The notes beneath the pieces are model-generated. The model did not search any database, had not been told where the DNA came from, and saw only the letters and a list, made by a program, of their open reading frames with translations. From Bacteroidetes bacterium UBA5697 (GTDB lineage: Bacteria > Bacteroidota > Bacteroidia > B-17B0 > Aurantibacillaceae): a stretch of DNA of 64,000 nucleotides. Where the stretch lies: positions 18,117 to 82,116 of the forward strand of contig DIHL01000041.1 of assembly GCA_002420145.1 (NCBI GenBank), given 5' to 3'. Positions 51,522-60,861 of the stretch are shown here, in pieces. A program made the translations under genes and the position numbers. Within the stretch, counting starts at the first letter, position 1; every line of letters begins with the position of its first letter.

Positions 51522-53252
51522 TTACTTATTGATTACTAATTTTTTAGTTTCTTTAGCGCCATTAACTTCTAACGAAATATAATAGATACCACTTGATAAG
51601 TTTGATGTGTTTAATGAAATAGTATTGTTTCCTTTTTCAAATTCATTGTCTTGAGAAACGATTGATACTAAATTTCCTAATACATCATAAACAGAAACAC
51701 TTACTTTATTCTTTTCAGCAATGTCGAAAGCGATAGTTGTATTTTCTGAAGCTGGGTTAGGATACAACACGAATGAATTTTTAATTACACTAGAAACTTC
51801 GTTTATACCTGTGAAACCTCCAACAAAAGCTGGATGTGTAAAAGTAGCGCCAGTTGATGCAGTTGAAGTTGCTTTTAATCGGAAATCAGAAGTAGTTCCT
51901 AATGCATTAAATGCAGCTACAAAATCAATTTGTGCAATTGTAGTTACGGTATCAATATTATTTGCTGCTGCGTATGTATGATACCAGTTTTGAGTAAATA
52001 CAGTTGCAGATTCAGTAATATATGTAGAAGGTATTTCAGCAGTAATATTAGAGTTAGCTATTACAGCAACAGAATCAGCTGTTGAAGGAGCATTGAAATT
52101 ATCTAACGTTACCGCATTTTGTAAACGTAATCCTTTTTCATAACCTAAAATTAATGAGTTAAAAATAGAATGAGAAGAGTTACGGCGAATATGAGCAAAT
52201 GCCTCATGAGCTTCACCAGCAGGTAATGTTCCAGCACCGTAAACAGTTCCGTCACCCTTAGCACCAATGAAAGTAAAGTTTGAGAAAACAGGTTTAGTTA
52301 ATGGCAATGCTAAATATGGAGAAGTTCCATTGTTATCAGACTCAATTCCATTACTTGCTCCACCAGAAATAGCATCCCAAATATTAGGATCTTTAACTCC
52401 TAATCCAAATTGTACACGTCCTCTAAAACCGAAGTCAGTATCAAAATCATCATCAGTTGTTCTGTATGCAATTAAATATTTTGCATCAACAGTTCCACCA
52501 AACCATTCAAATGCATCGTCCCCACAAAAAGAAACTTGTACGTGGTCGATTTTTGTTCCAGAACCAACGCCACCTAATGTTAAGCCATTAATTTCTGAGT
52601 TAGATTGTAATGGATCTAATGCCACACCAGCAAATTCAATTCTTACATAAGAAAGAACACCTGAGTTATCAGCATCATTTGTTCCACCATAATATCTTAA
52701 TGGATCTGTTGTAGCAAAGCCTTCAACTTTACTTACATTAGGATTAGTAGAAACACCGCCAGTATTAATAACACCATTTCCTAAAATTACAACACCACCC
52801 CAATCTCCAGGGTTGCGACCATTAGATACAGTATTATTAGATGTGAAAACAATTGGTTGAGAAGCAGTTCCTTGAGCCTGAATTTTAGACCCTTTAGTAA
52901 TAATTAATGTACCAGGAGTTAAACTTACATCATTTGGTTTACATCTGATAACTGTTCCTGCAGCGATAGTTAATGTTGCATTATTTTTTACATGCACGAT
53001 ACCATCTAAATACACAACACCACTTATTGAAGTATTTGTAGAAATATCTCCTGTTATTGTTGAAGTTGGAGCTGCGTAATTTGTATTTTCCGGATCCCAA
53101 TTTGCCCAACCAGATGTCCAATCTGTAGCTGGAGTATTATCTGTTACAGGAAAAGCACCTTTGTAAGATGTTACATCCCAAGTGAACGCTGATTGAGCGT
53201 TTAAAAAAGAGCAAGCTAATAATGCTGCTGCTGATAAGTAAATTTTTTTCAT
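51522..53252 (-). CDS. T9SS-sorted beta-helix surface protein
   Basis: A 576-residue surface protein (ATG at 53252 is chosen for its direct signal peptide MKKIYLSAAALLACSFLNAQ, over one upstream). The body (40-480) is beta-rich: VVYLDGIVHVKNNATLTIAAGTVIRC, GTLIITKGSKIQAQGTASQPIVFTSN, WGGVVILGN and related, the pattern of a large Bacteroidota family with a right-handed beta-helix. The C-terminal type A sorting domain is FVLYPNPASENTTIAFD, VSVYDVLGNLV, SSGIYYISLEV and KLVINK. It lies downstream of the TonB receptor gene on the same strand, separated by a terminator. Confidence 0.88.
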   Translation of the reverse strand: MKKIYLSAAALLACSFLNAQSAFTWDVTSYKGAFPVTDNTPATDWTSGWANWDPENTNYAAPTSTITGDISTNTSISGVVYLDGIVHVKNNATLTIAAGTVIRCKPNDVSLTPGTLIITKGSKIQAQGTASQPIVFTSNNTVSNGRNPGDWGGVVILGNGVINTGGVSTNPNVSKVEGFATTDPLRYYGGTNDADNSGVLSYVRIEFAGVALDPLQSNSEINGLTLGGVGSGTKIDHVQVSFCGDDAFEWFGGTVDAKYLIAYRTTDDDFDTDFGFRGRVQFGLGVKDPNIWDAISGGASNGIESDNNGTSPYLALPLTKPVFSNFTFIGAKGDGTVYGAGTLPAGEAHEAFAHIRRNSSHSIFNSLILGYEKGLRLQNAVTLDNFNAPSTADSVAVIANSNITAEIPSTYITESATVFTQNWYHTYAAANNIDTVTTIAQIDFVAAFNALGTTSDFRLKATSTASTGATFTHPAFVGGFTGINEVSSVIKNSFVLYPNPASENTTIAFDIAEKNKVSVSVYDVLGNLVSIVSQDNEFEKGNNTISLNTSNLSSGIYYISLEVNGAKETKKLVINK

Positions 53253-53358
53253 TTTAGTTTTAGTTTTTTTGATACGCAAAACTATTTCAACAATCTTTTA
53301 TTTACATTAAACTAACCTTACATATGTTTTACAATTACATTAACTAAACGTTAACAAA

Positions 53359-53383
53359 AAAGGCTGTGATTTACACAGCCTTA
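53359..53383 (-). terminator. Terminator of the TonB receptor gene
   Basis: GGCTGTG (53362-53368) pairs with CACAGCC (53374-53380), with a U run on the minus strand. Confidence 0.8.
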
Positions 53384-53404
53384 ACATTGTTTATTATTGT
53401 TTAT

Positions 53405-56308
53405 TTAAAATTTATAAGATAAGGATAATGAAATCGTAGGAGCAAGTTTTGTATTAAACATCACATTGTCTGTTTGACCTGAATGGGTTAAGTTTTGACT
53501 TTCTTTTTCAGCTCCTTTATCTAGTTTTCCATTTTTATTAATGTCTTGATACCAAACTTGTTTTTGAGCAAGTATATCTCTTACATTAAATTTTATTTCG
53601 AACTTTTGTTTGAATGTTTTTGATAATTGTAAATCTAATACATGTCTTGGTGCTTCATAAAAATCTGGTTCAGCACTTGATCCAACAATTACAATTCTCC
53701 TTCCAATAACATTGTAAGACAGACTAACTCCCCAGCCTTTTTCAATGTCTAGGTATTGAGCCCCAGCATTTATAATATAAGGTGATTGACCTTGTAAAGG
53801 ACGCGAAGATGCTCCCGCTCCATTGATTTTACTAACATCTACTTTTGATTGAATGTAAGCGAAATTTGTGAAGATGGTTGTATTATCTAATAATTTTGAT
53901 GAATCGGATTTAAATATAGTACTTAATTTAAAACGATATTCTAATTCTAAACCAATGTTTTCTACTAATGGAACATTAACATAAGTTAAACTTTTAATTT
54001 GAGAAGCAGCATTTACGGCCATTTCTGTTGCATTTGTAATTCGTTTGTAAAAACCAGATGCTGAAACTATTTGTCCTGCTCCTGGGTACCACTCACCTCT
54101 TAAATCATAGTTGTCTACTTTTGCTCTTACAAGTGTTGGGTTTCCATCAATACTAAATCCTGTTGCAAAGTCAATAAATGTAAACGGAACTAATTCTCTG
54201 AACTCAGGTCTAGATACAGTTCTGTAATACGCAAATCTGATATTTGTTTTGTCGGTAACACTATATACGGCATTGATTGAAGGTAGAATGTCGATTACTG
54301 TTGAATCTTTAATAGTTGCTTCATCAGGATTTAAATAATATGTGATTTTTTGTTTGTATGATTCAACTCTTGCTCCATAAATAAATCTTAGTTTTTCAAA
54401 AAATCTAGAATCAATTGATAGATAACCAGCATGTAACATTGAAGATGCTTGGTAGTTATCTTTAGGTGTAGTCGCTTCAACTAATAAGAAACCTCCATCT
54501 TTAGTTCCTGGTCCGTCAATTATTCCCATGTTTTCTTGAGCAAAAATTTCGGATTCATTTAATAATAATAAGTTTGTATTAGGAGTTAAAGAAGAATTTT
54601 TTCTATACATTCCATATCCAAGGAATCGCGCTTCAAATGCTCTATCTCTGTATATATGATTTCCTCCAATCTTTATTTCATGTTGCGATTTTTTGATTTT
54701 AAAACTTCTACTTAAATCATACTTTATGCTTTTAATTGATTCATCAGTTTTAGCAAATAACATGGTTCCTCCATTACCTGTAGAAGTTGCATTACTCGTA
54801 AAGATATTGGCTGTATAAGGTATTGAGTCATTTTCTATATTTTGTTCAATAGAACTTTTTGTATATCTCATTACTCTTAAATTTGGCATCTCTCTTTGAA
54901 TATTACTATATCCAGCAACCCATTTTAATTTGATTTTCGCTTTTTCTATGTAATGATCTCCATTTAATTGTCCAGAGTATATTTTATTTTGGGTGAACCA
55001 TCTAGCATTAGATATTTCCCATTTATTATTATTTATTTCAAGAGCCCCTCTTCTTGTAATAACTCGGTCATCGGAGTTTATGCTGTATAAATTTTTTAAA
55101 CCTATCTGATTATTATCATTTAGTTTATATGCTAAATTCCAAAGCGCACTTGCTAAAACTGTATTTGAATACGTCGTGTCTTTATAGTCGCTGTTTTTTA
55201 TGATATCATAATTTTCTCCTTGTTCCGAGAAGTCTCTTCGCGTTGTAAATGTTGTATTGGTATTGTTGTTGTATGTTAAAGCAAAAATACTTCCGGCGTC
55301 TTTTTTAAATACTTTACCAACGTTAGCTAAAGAATATTGAACATTGAAATTTGGTAATGCTTTTTTAGTTTGCAAACTCCAATCATAATTAACCATTTTT
55401 GCATAATTAATCTGTTCTAATTTATCTTGCGAATAATCTTTAGTAGATGGAATACCTCCAGGAAGCGATCTAGTTCCATCATCAATTCCTAACCAATCTG
55501 TTTTGCCACCTTCGTATGTTTTAAAATCTTTGAAAGTTGTTTGTGTATTATAGCCAGCTCCTATTGAAATGCTTTGAGAATTTTTTTCGGGAATACTTTT
55601 AGTATTGATTTGTATAACACCACCCGCAAAATCACCAGGTAAATCTGGCGTGGCTGTTTTTAAAATAATAATATTGTCTAATAAATTAGCTGGAAAAATA
55701 TCAAACGAAAATGCTTTTTTATCGCTTTCAGAACTTGGTAATGGAGCTCCATTTATAAAAGCTGCATTATATCTATCGCTCATCCCCCTGATAATAGCAA
55801 ATTTATTATCTTGAATAGTAGCCCCACTAATTCTTTTAATAACATCACTAGTCGTTCTGTCTGGTGTTTTTTTGATGCTTTCAGAAGAAATACCGTCACT
55901 CACGCTTGCATTATTTTTTTGCATGATTAGTACTGCATTAGTATTCTCTTTATTCATTTCTGCTTGAACAACTATTTCTGTTAAGTTTTGAGAATTAGAT
56001 TGATCTAAACCAATATTAAATTCTGTTACGTCGTTAGCTTTCACAACAACATCTAAAAATTTCTTATTGTCATATGTAATATAACTTGCGACAAGTGTAT
56101 ATTTTCCAGCTTGTAATCCAGTTAATGAAAAGTTTCCGTCAAAATCAGCCGATGCACCTTTGGTTGTACCATCAATTAAAACAGTTGCTCCAGGAAGTGT
56201 TTCTCCTGTTTTGGCATCTATTATTTTGCCAATAATTTTACCAGTTTGAGCATTTATAATTAATGAAATTAATGAAATTGTAATTGTAAGAGCTATTTTT
56301 TTGAACAT
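53405..56308 (-). CDS. TonB-dependent receptor with carboxypeptidase-like domain
   Basis: A 967-residue outer-membrane receptor. ATG at 56308 is preferred (MFKKIALTITISLISLIINAQ signal peptide) over one 24 bases upstream. A CarboxypepD_reg-like domain (about 22-105, GKIIGKIIDAKTGETLPGATVLIDGTTKGASADFDGNFSLTGLQAGKYTLVASY) is followed by the plug (about 125-235) and a 22-strand barrel, ending in SLSYKF, a C-terminal aromatic outer-membrane signal. It takes up an unknown ligand with TonB energy. No SusD partner follows; instead a T9SS surface protein does, suggesting they act together. Confidence 0.93.
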   Translation of the reverse strand: MFKKIALTITISLISLIINAQTGKIIGKIIDAKTGETLPGATVLIDGTTKGASADFDGNFSLTGLQAGKYTLVASYITYDNKKFLDVVVKANDVTEFNIGLDQSNSQNLTEIVVQAEMNKENTNAVLIMQKNNASVSDGISSESIKKTPDRTTSDVIKRISGATIQDNKFAIIRGMSDRYNAAFINGAPLPSSESDKKAFSFDIFPANLLDNIIILKTATPDLPGDFAGGVIQINTKSIPEKNSQSISIGAGYNTQTTFKDFKTYEGGKTDWLGIDDGTRSLPGGIPSTKDYSQDKLEQINYAKMVNYDWSLQTKKALPNFNVQYSLANVGKVFKKDAGSIFALTYNNNTNTTFTTRRDFSEQGENYDIIKNSDYKDTTYSNTVLASALWNLAYKLNDNNQIGLKNLYSINSDDRVITRRGALEINNNKWEISNARWFTQNKIYSGQLNGDHYIEKAKIKLKWVAGYSNIQREMPNLRVMRYTKSSIEQNIENDSIPYTANIFTSNATSTGNGGTMLFAKTDESIKSIKYDLSRSFKIKKSQHEIKIGGNHIYRDRAFEARFLGYGMYRKNSSLTPNTNLLLLNESEIFAQENMGIIDGPGTKDGGFLLVEATTPKDNYQASSMLHAGYLSIDSRFFEKLRFIYGARVESYKQKITYYLNPDEATIKDSTVIDILPSINAVYSVTDKTNIRFAYYRTVSRPEFRELVPFTFIDFATGFSIDGNPTLVRAKVDNYDLRGEWYPGAGQIVSASGFYKRITNATEMAVNAASQIKSLTYVNVPLVENIGLELEYRFKLSTIFKSDSSKLLDNTTIFTNFAYIQSKVDVSKINGAGASSRPLQGQSPYIINAGAQYLDIEKGWGVSLSYNVIGRRIVIVGSSAEPDFYEAPRHVLDLQLSKTFKQKFEIKFNVRDILAQKQVWYQDINKNGKLDKGAEKESQNLTHSGQTDNVMFNTKLAPTISLSLSYKF

Positions 56309-56422
56309 GATATCTTGTATTTGACGCTGCAAAAAAACAATACCTACTTAAGGTTAATGTCAATTATATATTACCTTAATATTAAATCAAAACCTAAATA
56401 TGTTTAAATAGTTAATGTTTAC

Positions 56423-57220
56423 TTAACATAAGTTTTGAAATTCAATTCCTATTAAAGAAATATCATCTGTTTGTTTTGTGGCACCTTTCCATGTTTCAAT
56501 CACAAATTCTAATAGCTCAACTTGCTGATTCATTGGCGCTTCGCTATAGTGATTTAAAAGATGGAGTAATCTTTTTCTGCTAAATTTTTTATTATTGTCT
56601 GCATCAAATTGATGTTTTATGCCATCTGAAAAAAAGTAGAGTTTTGCATTTTTTTCTAAAACTAGTTTATGTGTATCAAAAATTCTAGATTTTTCTATTT
56701 GCCATCCACCTATTGGAAAATTATTTCCCTTATAAAAACTTATTTGATTGTTTTGATGTACTGCAAATTCACCTCCGCCACATGAATATTGAAATTCCTT
56801 TGTTTTGGTATTATAAGAAATAAGAGTAATCTCTAACCAATCGTTATTAAAATGAGAGTCGTGTAATTCATTATTAAATGTTTCTATCCATTTTTTATCT
56901 AATTCAGTTAGGTAATCGCCCACATTGGTATAGTTTTTTTGAATAACATAGTTAAGTAAACTAATTCCCAAAACAGAAAGCATCGCACCAGATATGCCAT
57001 GACCTGTGCAATCTGCCAATGCAAAATATAAAGTATCACCTTTTTGGGTTAACCAATAAAAATCTCCACCTATTTTATCTTGAGGTTTGTATAATATAAA
57101 GTAATCATTAAAAAACTTATCGAAATGTCTTTTTTTGGGAAGCAAACCATTTTGAATGGTTTGCGCATAAAGTAAACTGCTTTCGTGATCAATGATGGTT
57201 TCTGGGTACATGTATTGCAA
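56423..57220 (-). CDS. PP2C-type serine phosphatase (SpoIIE domain)
   Basis: A 265-residue cytoplasmic phosphatase whose whole length is the SpoIIE/PP2C domain: IQNGLLPKKRHFDKFFNDYFILYKPQDKIGGDFYW, YFALADCTGHGISGAMLSVLG, with the metal-binding Asp of GGDF and of ADCTGHG, and KQTDDISLIGIEF at the C-terminus (Asp of TDD). Such proteins dephosphorylate anti-sigma-factor antagonists in partner-switching. No regulatory input domain or STAS/kinase partner gene is adjacent here. Confidence 0.92.
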   Translation of the reverse strand: MQYMYPETIIDHESSLLYAQTIQNGLLPKKRHFDKFFNDYFILYKPQDKIGGDFYWLTQKGDTLYFALADCTGHGISGAMLSVLGISLLNYVIQKNYTNVGDYLTELDKKWIETFNNELHDSHFNNDWLEITLISYNTKTKEFQYSCGGGEFAVHQNNQISFYKGNNFPIGGWQIEKSRIFDTHKLVLEKNAKLYFFSDGIKHQFDADNNKKFSRKRLLHLLNHYSEAPMNQQVELLEFVIETWKGATKQTDDISLIGIEFQNLC

Positions 57221-57428
57221 TTTTATGCAAATATCGGTACCATATATTAAGCAGATGCGTAGATTATATTAGCAAACCATTATCTCTTTTTGTTTTCAGA
57301 AATGAATAAAAGTCTCAATTTCCCATTGAATTTACTAGTTATGTTTTTAAATAAATGTTTTGGAGAATAATATTTCTAGTTGGTCGAAAATATAATTATT
57401 TAATGTAAAGGAAACGTATTTGCATAAA

Positions 57429-57456
57429 AAAAGCGCACCAAACTTGATGCGCTTTT
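57429..57456 (-). terminator. Terminator of the MORN-like gene
   Basis: AAAAGCGCA pairs with TGCGCTTTT with one mismatch pair inside, followed by a U run on the minus strand. Confidence 0.8.
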
Positions 57457-57473
57457 GAGTTTTAATATTTTAA

Positions 57474-57935
57474 TTATAGTGAGCTATAATCTGTTGTTTT
57501 AATCAATTGTCCGTTTTCGTCCCACTGCTTCCAAACACCTGTTTTCTCGCCATCTTTATATGTCATTTCAAATAGTTTTGTCCCATTTTCATTGTAAACA
57601 AACCAATTGCCATCTTTTTTATTATTTAAGTAAGACGCTTGTGCAATTAAGTTTCCATTTTGACTATATCTTGTCCATAAGCCAAATTTTAAGTTGTTTT
57701 CGTAGTTGCCAACTTCCATTTTCTTGCCACTTTCGTAATTTTTAGTGAATACGCCGTTTAGTTTACCATCTTTGATGTTTAACTCTTCTTTAACAGTTCC
57801 GTTTTCGTAATATAAAATGTATTTGCCAGTATACGCTACTTCATTTTGAAGGTAAATACCATCAACTAAAGTTATATTTTGAGAAAATGTAATTCCTGAT
57901 ATTAGGATACAAATGCTTAAGATTAAATTTTTCAT
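57474..57935 (-). CDS. Exported MORN/YwqK-like repeat protein
   Basis: A 153-residue protein with a signal peptide (about 1-19) and five or so 22-24-residue repeats of the type YYENGTVKEELNIKDGKLNGVFTKNYESGKKMEVGNYENNLKFGLW, matching the MORN/YwqK-type repeat. Databases often label such proteins as a YwqK-family antitoxin, but here there is no toxin gene and the protein is exported, so that name should not be taken literally. It is probably a periplasmic or surface interaction module. Confidence 0.8.
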   Translation of the reverse strand: MKNLILSICILISGITFSQNITLVDGIYLQNEVAYTGKYILYYENGTVKEELNIKDGKLNGVFTKNYESGKKMEVGNYENNLKFGLWTRYSQNGNLIAQASYLNNKKDGNWFVYNENGTKLFEMTYKDGEKTGVWKQWDENGQLIKTTDYSSL

Positions 57936-58045
57936 GATCTGGAATTTTTAATTGTGGAACGTAAATTCTACACAATTATACCAAGAAAAATTAGTAATGT
58001 TACAAAAATAACAAAACCTTAACATTAACTTTACATTGAGTAATT

Positions 58046-58393
58046 TTACTCCTCTGTTAGTGTAATTTCAATATTGCCTGAGACCTTAGATAAGTCTTCA
58101 TATGACAGGGTTTTGCTAGCGTAACCAACTTGAGAAAATTCTAATTTGAAATTTGAGGTATCTTTAATCTTTATATAGATAAAAAAATTCCCGTTTAAAT
58201 CAGAATACATTGTTTTTTCAACCTGAGATGTTGTAATTGAAACCCCAGCTAATAATTCATTTTTATTTAAATCAACAATCTTACCGCTAACAATAATTGT
58301 TTTCTCTTTTGGGTTGTTATTTGAATAGGCGTTAGAAACACTCATTAAACAAATAATTATAAAAGAAAGAATTATTTTAATTTTTAACTTCAT
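58046..58393 (-). CDS. Exported carboxypeptidase-like regulatory-domain protein
   Basis: A 115-residue protein: signal peptide (MKLKIKIILSFIIICLMSVSNAYS; ATG at 58393 chosen to start it) followed by one CarboxypepD_reg-like beta-sandwich, VSGKIVDLNKNELLAGVSITTSQVEKTMYSDLNGNFFIYIKIKDTSNFKLEFSQVGYASKTLSY. This domain usually forms the N-terminus of TonB receptors; here it stands alone. No receptor is adjacent. It could be a scrap of a larger receptor gene or a small independent protein. Confidence 0.75.
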   Translation of the reverse strand: MKLKIKIILSFIIICLMSVSNAYSNNNPKEKTIIVSGKIVDLNKNELLAGVSITTSQVEKTMYSDLNGNFFIYIKIKDTSNFKLEFSQVGYASKTLSYEDLSKVSGNIEITLTEE

Positions 58394-58487
58394 TTTGTGA
58401 TTGTAATTTTTATGCCACAAACTAACAGAAGTTATTTAAACATAATCTAACCTGTATATTACCAAATTGTTAAATGTGTTTTTTGTG

Positions 58488-58895
58488 TTAATGAGAAATT
58501 TTGTTGTTTTTAATCTTTAAAAGGCTTGTATTTAAAATAATAATACAATTTATACCTAATTGAGCCGTTTCAGTGATTTTCTTTTCAGGATATTGAAATT
58601 TCAATTCTTTGGCTATTAATTTATAAAGACTAACAAATAACTCAATATCTTTTATTGCTTTTTTTGAAATTTTCAACTTTATAGATGGATTTGTTACATA
58701 TGCTTTTTTGATATGACTTATTAAATTAGAAGTTTTTATTTTGTTGTCGATGATTTCTTGATTTAATTCGTCTTTTATTATTTGCTTTAAAGCCTTGTTT
58801 AATAAGATGTAGGATAGATTTAACGATTCAATAAAAAAAGAATGATCGAATGCGTTTTTGTTTTTATCAATAAGACTTTTAATTGTAGTTGCCAT
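58488..58895 (-). CDS. Small helical protein of unknown function
   Basis: A 135-residue, Lys/Ile/Asn-rich helical protein with no signal peptide and no domain I recognise (IESLNLSYILLNKALKQIIKDELNQEIIDNKIKTSNLISHIKKAYV). The repeated hydrophobic heptads suggest a helical bundle, loosely like HEPN-type proteins, but no R-x4-6-H motif is clear. It is followed by a 169-base gap to the response regulator gene and is probably real, although composition and length alone cannot prove it. Confidence 0.55.
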   Translation of the reverse strand: MATTIKSLIDKNKNAFDHSFFIESLNLSYILLNKALKQIIKDELNQEIIDNKIKTSNLISHIKKAYVTNPSIKLKISKKAIKDIELFVSLYKLIAKELKFQYPEKKITETAQLGINCIIILNTSLLKIKNNKISH

Positions 58896-59062
58896 AATTA
58901 TTTATTTTTGTTGAAGCTAACAAAGTCTTTGTAAACTTATTATTAAATCTGTTTTTGTAAATTTAACTCTAGAATATTTAGTATTTTAAACTATATTTTT
59001 ACAATTTTACTAAATCAATTAGAGAATCTTAAAATAATGCGATTTCTTAATATTTAGTTAAC

Positions 59063-59091
59063 TTTGAACCTAATCATTAAGCTTAACTTTG
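59063..59091 (+). promoter_or_regulatory. Promoter of the response regulator gene
   Basis: TTTG at 59063-59066, 17 bases, then TAACTTTG at 59084-59091; the box ends only 5 bases before the ATG at 59097. A second TAACTTTG at 59059-59066 could give a slightly longer leader. Confidence 0.55.
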
Positions 59092-59096
59092 TGCCA

Positions 59097-59795
59097 ATGA
59101 ATGATATGAGTACAGAAAATAATTTATATAAGATATTACTTGTTGATGATGAACAAGATATTCTTGACTTTTTGAGCTATAATTTAAAAAAAGAAGGATT
59201 TCAGGTTTACACCGCGCTTAATGGAAGAGATGCTATTAGTATCGCAAAAAAAGAAATCCCTCATTTAATTGTTTTAGACGTGATGATGCCAGAAATGGAC
59301 GGTATTGATACGTGTAGAGAAATTAGAGAAATTGCTAGTTTAAAAGATGTGATGATTGCGTTTTTAAGTGCTAGAAATGAGGATTATTCTCAAATTGCGG
59401 GTTTTGAGGTTGGTGCAGATGATTATATTACTAAACCTATTAAACCTAGAGTTTTTATTAGTAGAATTAAAGCATTATTGAGAAGATATACCCCTGATCA
59501 ACAAAAATCATCACAATTAGATTTAGGTGGAATTAAAATTGATAAAGAAAAATACTGCGTCCATAAAGATGGAGAAGAAATTTCTTTCCCTAAAAAAGAG
59601 TTTAAGTTATTATCCTTATTAGCAAGTAAACCAGGAAAAGTATTTACTCGTGAGTATATATTAGAGCAAGTATGGGGAGACGAAGTCGTAGTTGGAGACA
59701 GAACGATTGATGTTCATATTAGAAAATTACGTGAAAAGTTAGGTGACGATTATATCAAAACTATTAAAGGAATAGGATATAAGTTTGAATTTTAA
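59097..59795 (+). CDS. OmpR/PhoB-type response regulator
   Basis: A 232-residue two-domain regulator. The receiver (about 9-130) is canonical: VDDEQD (acidic pair), LIVLDVMMPEMDG with the phospho-acceptor Asp, FLSAR (Ser), and YITKP (Lys). The DNA-binding domain is an OmpR winged helix (GEEISFPKKEFKLLSLL, RTIDVHIRKLREKLG, IKTIKGIGYKF). The ATG at 59097 is used rather than an upstream TTG at 59064. No kinase adjoins it. Its DNA-binding domain is close in sequence to that of the degenerate regulator at 50780, so the two are probably paralogues. Confidence 0.93.
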   Translation: MNDMSTENNLYKILLVDDEQDILDFLSYNLKKEGFQVYTALNGRDAISIAKKEIPHLIVLDVMMPEMDGIDTCREIREIASLKDVMIAFLSARNEDYSQIAGFEVGADDYITKPIKPRVFISRIKALLRRYTPDQQKSSQLDLGGIKIDKEKYCVHKDGEEISFPKKEFKLLSLLASKPGKVFTREYILEQVWGDEVVVGDRTIDVHIRKLREKLGDDYIKTIKGIGYKFEF

Positions 59796-59827
59796 AAAAT
59801 AGCGGTAAGAAATTATCGCTATTTTTT
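59794..59827. terminator. Bidirectional terminator after the response regulator
   Basis: AAAAAATAGCG (59794-59804) pairs with CGCTATTTTTT (59817-59827); it overlaps the stop codons of both converging genes. Confidence 0.85.
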
Positions 59828-60826
59828 TTGCTCATTATATGCTTTAATATAGTCTGGCCAGCTAATGGTTTTGTATTTATCCTCTGCGTAATATTTTAAT
59901 ATAGGTAATAACGTTTTTGGAGTTAAATAAGCGTTAAGTGCGTCTAGTGTGTTTTGTTTATCATCTAAAACAGCAATTGATGGAAATTGTAATCTGTTAT
60001 TAGTTGCTCTTAATGCAAATGTATTTAGTGGATAACCGTTTAATACTGTTTTGTAACATTTCTCCCCTCTAAACATAATTGTATCGTTACTTTCAGCATC
60101 AAAATTCATTAAGTAAAAATGCTTGTTAATGTAATTTACTATACTTGTATCTTTTAACGTAGTTGCATTTTGAACTTTGCAAGAGTTGCAGAATCCTGCA
60201 TAAATATTTACTAATATTTTTTTCGTTTTCTTCTTTTGTAATTTTTCAATTTCTTTGATGCTATAAGATTTTAAAGTCCCTTTAGTGAAGGTGGTGTCAT
60301 AAAAGGCATTGTTAAACTGAGCCGCAAATTCTTCGTAAGGAGCACTTTTAAAAACATTTTCCACTGTATATACTAATAAGGGCTCTAGTTTTTTTTCTTC
60401 TAAAAATCCTTGCGATAATAGATTGTATTCAAAATTATTAGAAACAAAAATCGTGGAAGGGTAACTCAAGCTATTTCCTAAAAATTTAATAGCTAGTTCA
60501 TGAGGTGTTTTAGGATTTGGAGAGGTTGGTTTGTAAATTTTACCGTTATATTCAATCGTGTCTTTAGTTTCGGCATTAAACTTTATAGGGTAAAAAAACT
60601 GATTGATGTAACCTGCAATGTTTGGGTTAGAGTAAGTAGTTTTCATCATGTGTTTACACCAGCCACACCAATCCGTATAAACATCTATTAAAAAAGGTTT
60701 CGGTTGTTTTTTATTCAGTTCTTGAGCTTCTTTAATAGTTAGCCATTTTACTAATCCTTCTTCGGATTGAGAAAATGAAATGATATTTATAAATAAAAGT
60801 AAAGTAGTTATCTGTAAGGCACGCAT
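59819..60826 (-). CDS. Exported double-thioredoxin-domain protein
   Basis: A 335-residue exported protein (signal peptide about 1-19) with two thioredoxin-like domains of the DUF255/thioredoxin_7 type. Domain 1 (about 25-175): DVYTDWCGWCKHMMKTTYSNPNIAGYIN with a CGWC active site. Domain 2 (about 185-325): NIYAGFCNSCKVQNATTLKDTSIVNYIN with CNSC. Each is followed by a matching cis-Pro region (YPSTIFVSNN and FPSIAVLDD). Two active sites with different middle residues suggest different redox potentials. Periplasmic thiol chemistry is likely; the partner is unknown. Confidence 0.85.
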   Translation of the reverse strand: MRALQITTLLLFINIISFSQSEEGLVKWLTIKEAQELNKKQPKPFLIDVYTDWCGWCKHMMKTTYSNPNIAGYINQFFYPIKFNAETKDTIEYNGKIYKPTSPNPKTPHELAIKFLGNSLSYPSTIFVSNNFEYNLLSQGFLEEKKLEPLLVYTVENVFKSAPYEEFAAQFNNAFYDTTFTKGTLKSYSIKEIEKLQKKKTKKILVNIYAGFCNSCKVQNATTLKDTSIVNYINKHFYLMNFDAESNDTIMFRGEKCYKTVLNGYPLNTFALRATNNRLQFPSIAVLDDKQNTLDALNAYLTPKTLLPILKYYAEDKYKTISWPDYIKAYNEQKK

Positions 60827-60861
60827 AGTTTTAAATTAATAAATGCGATATAAAGATAAAA

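Noticed and set aside
57474..57935. Toxin-antitoxin system antitoxin (YwqK family name)
   Set aside because: The protein is exported and MORN-like with no toxin gene beside it; the database name is misleading.
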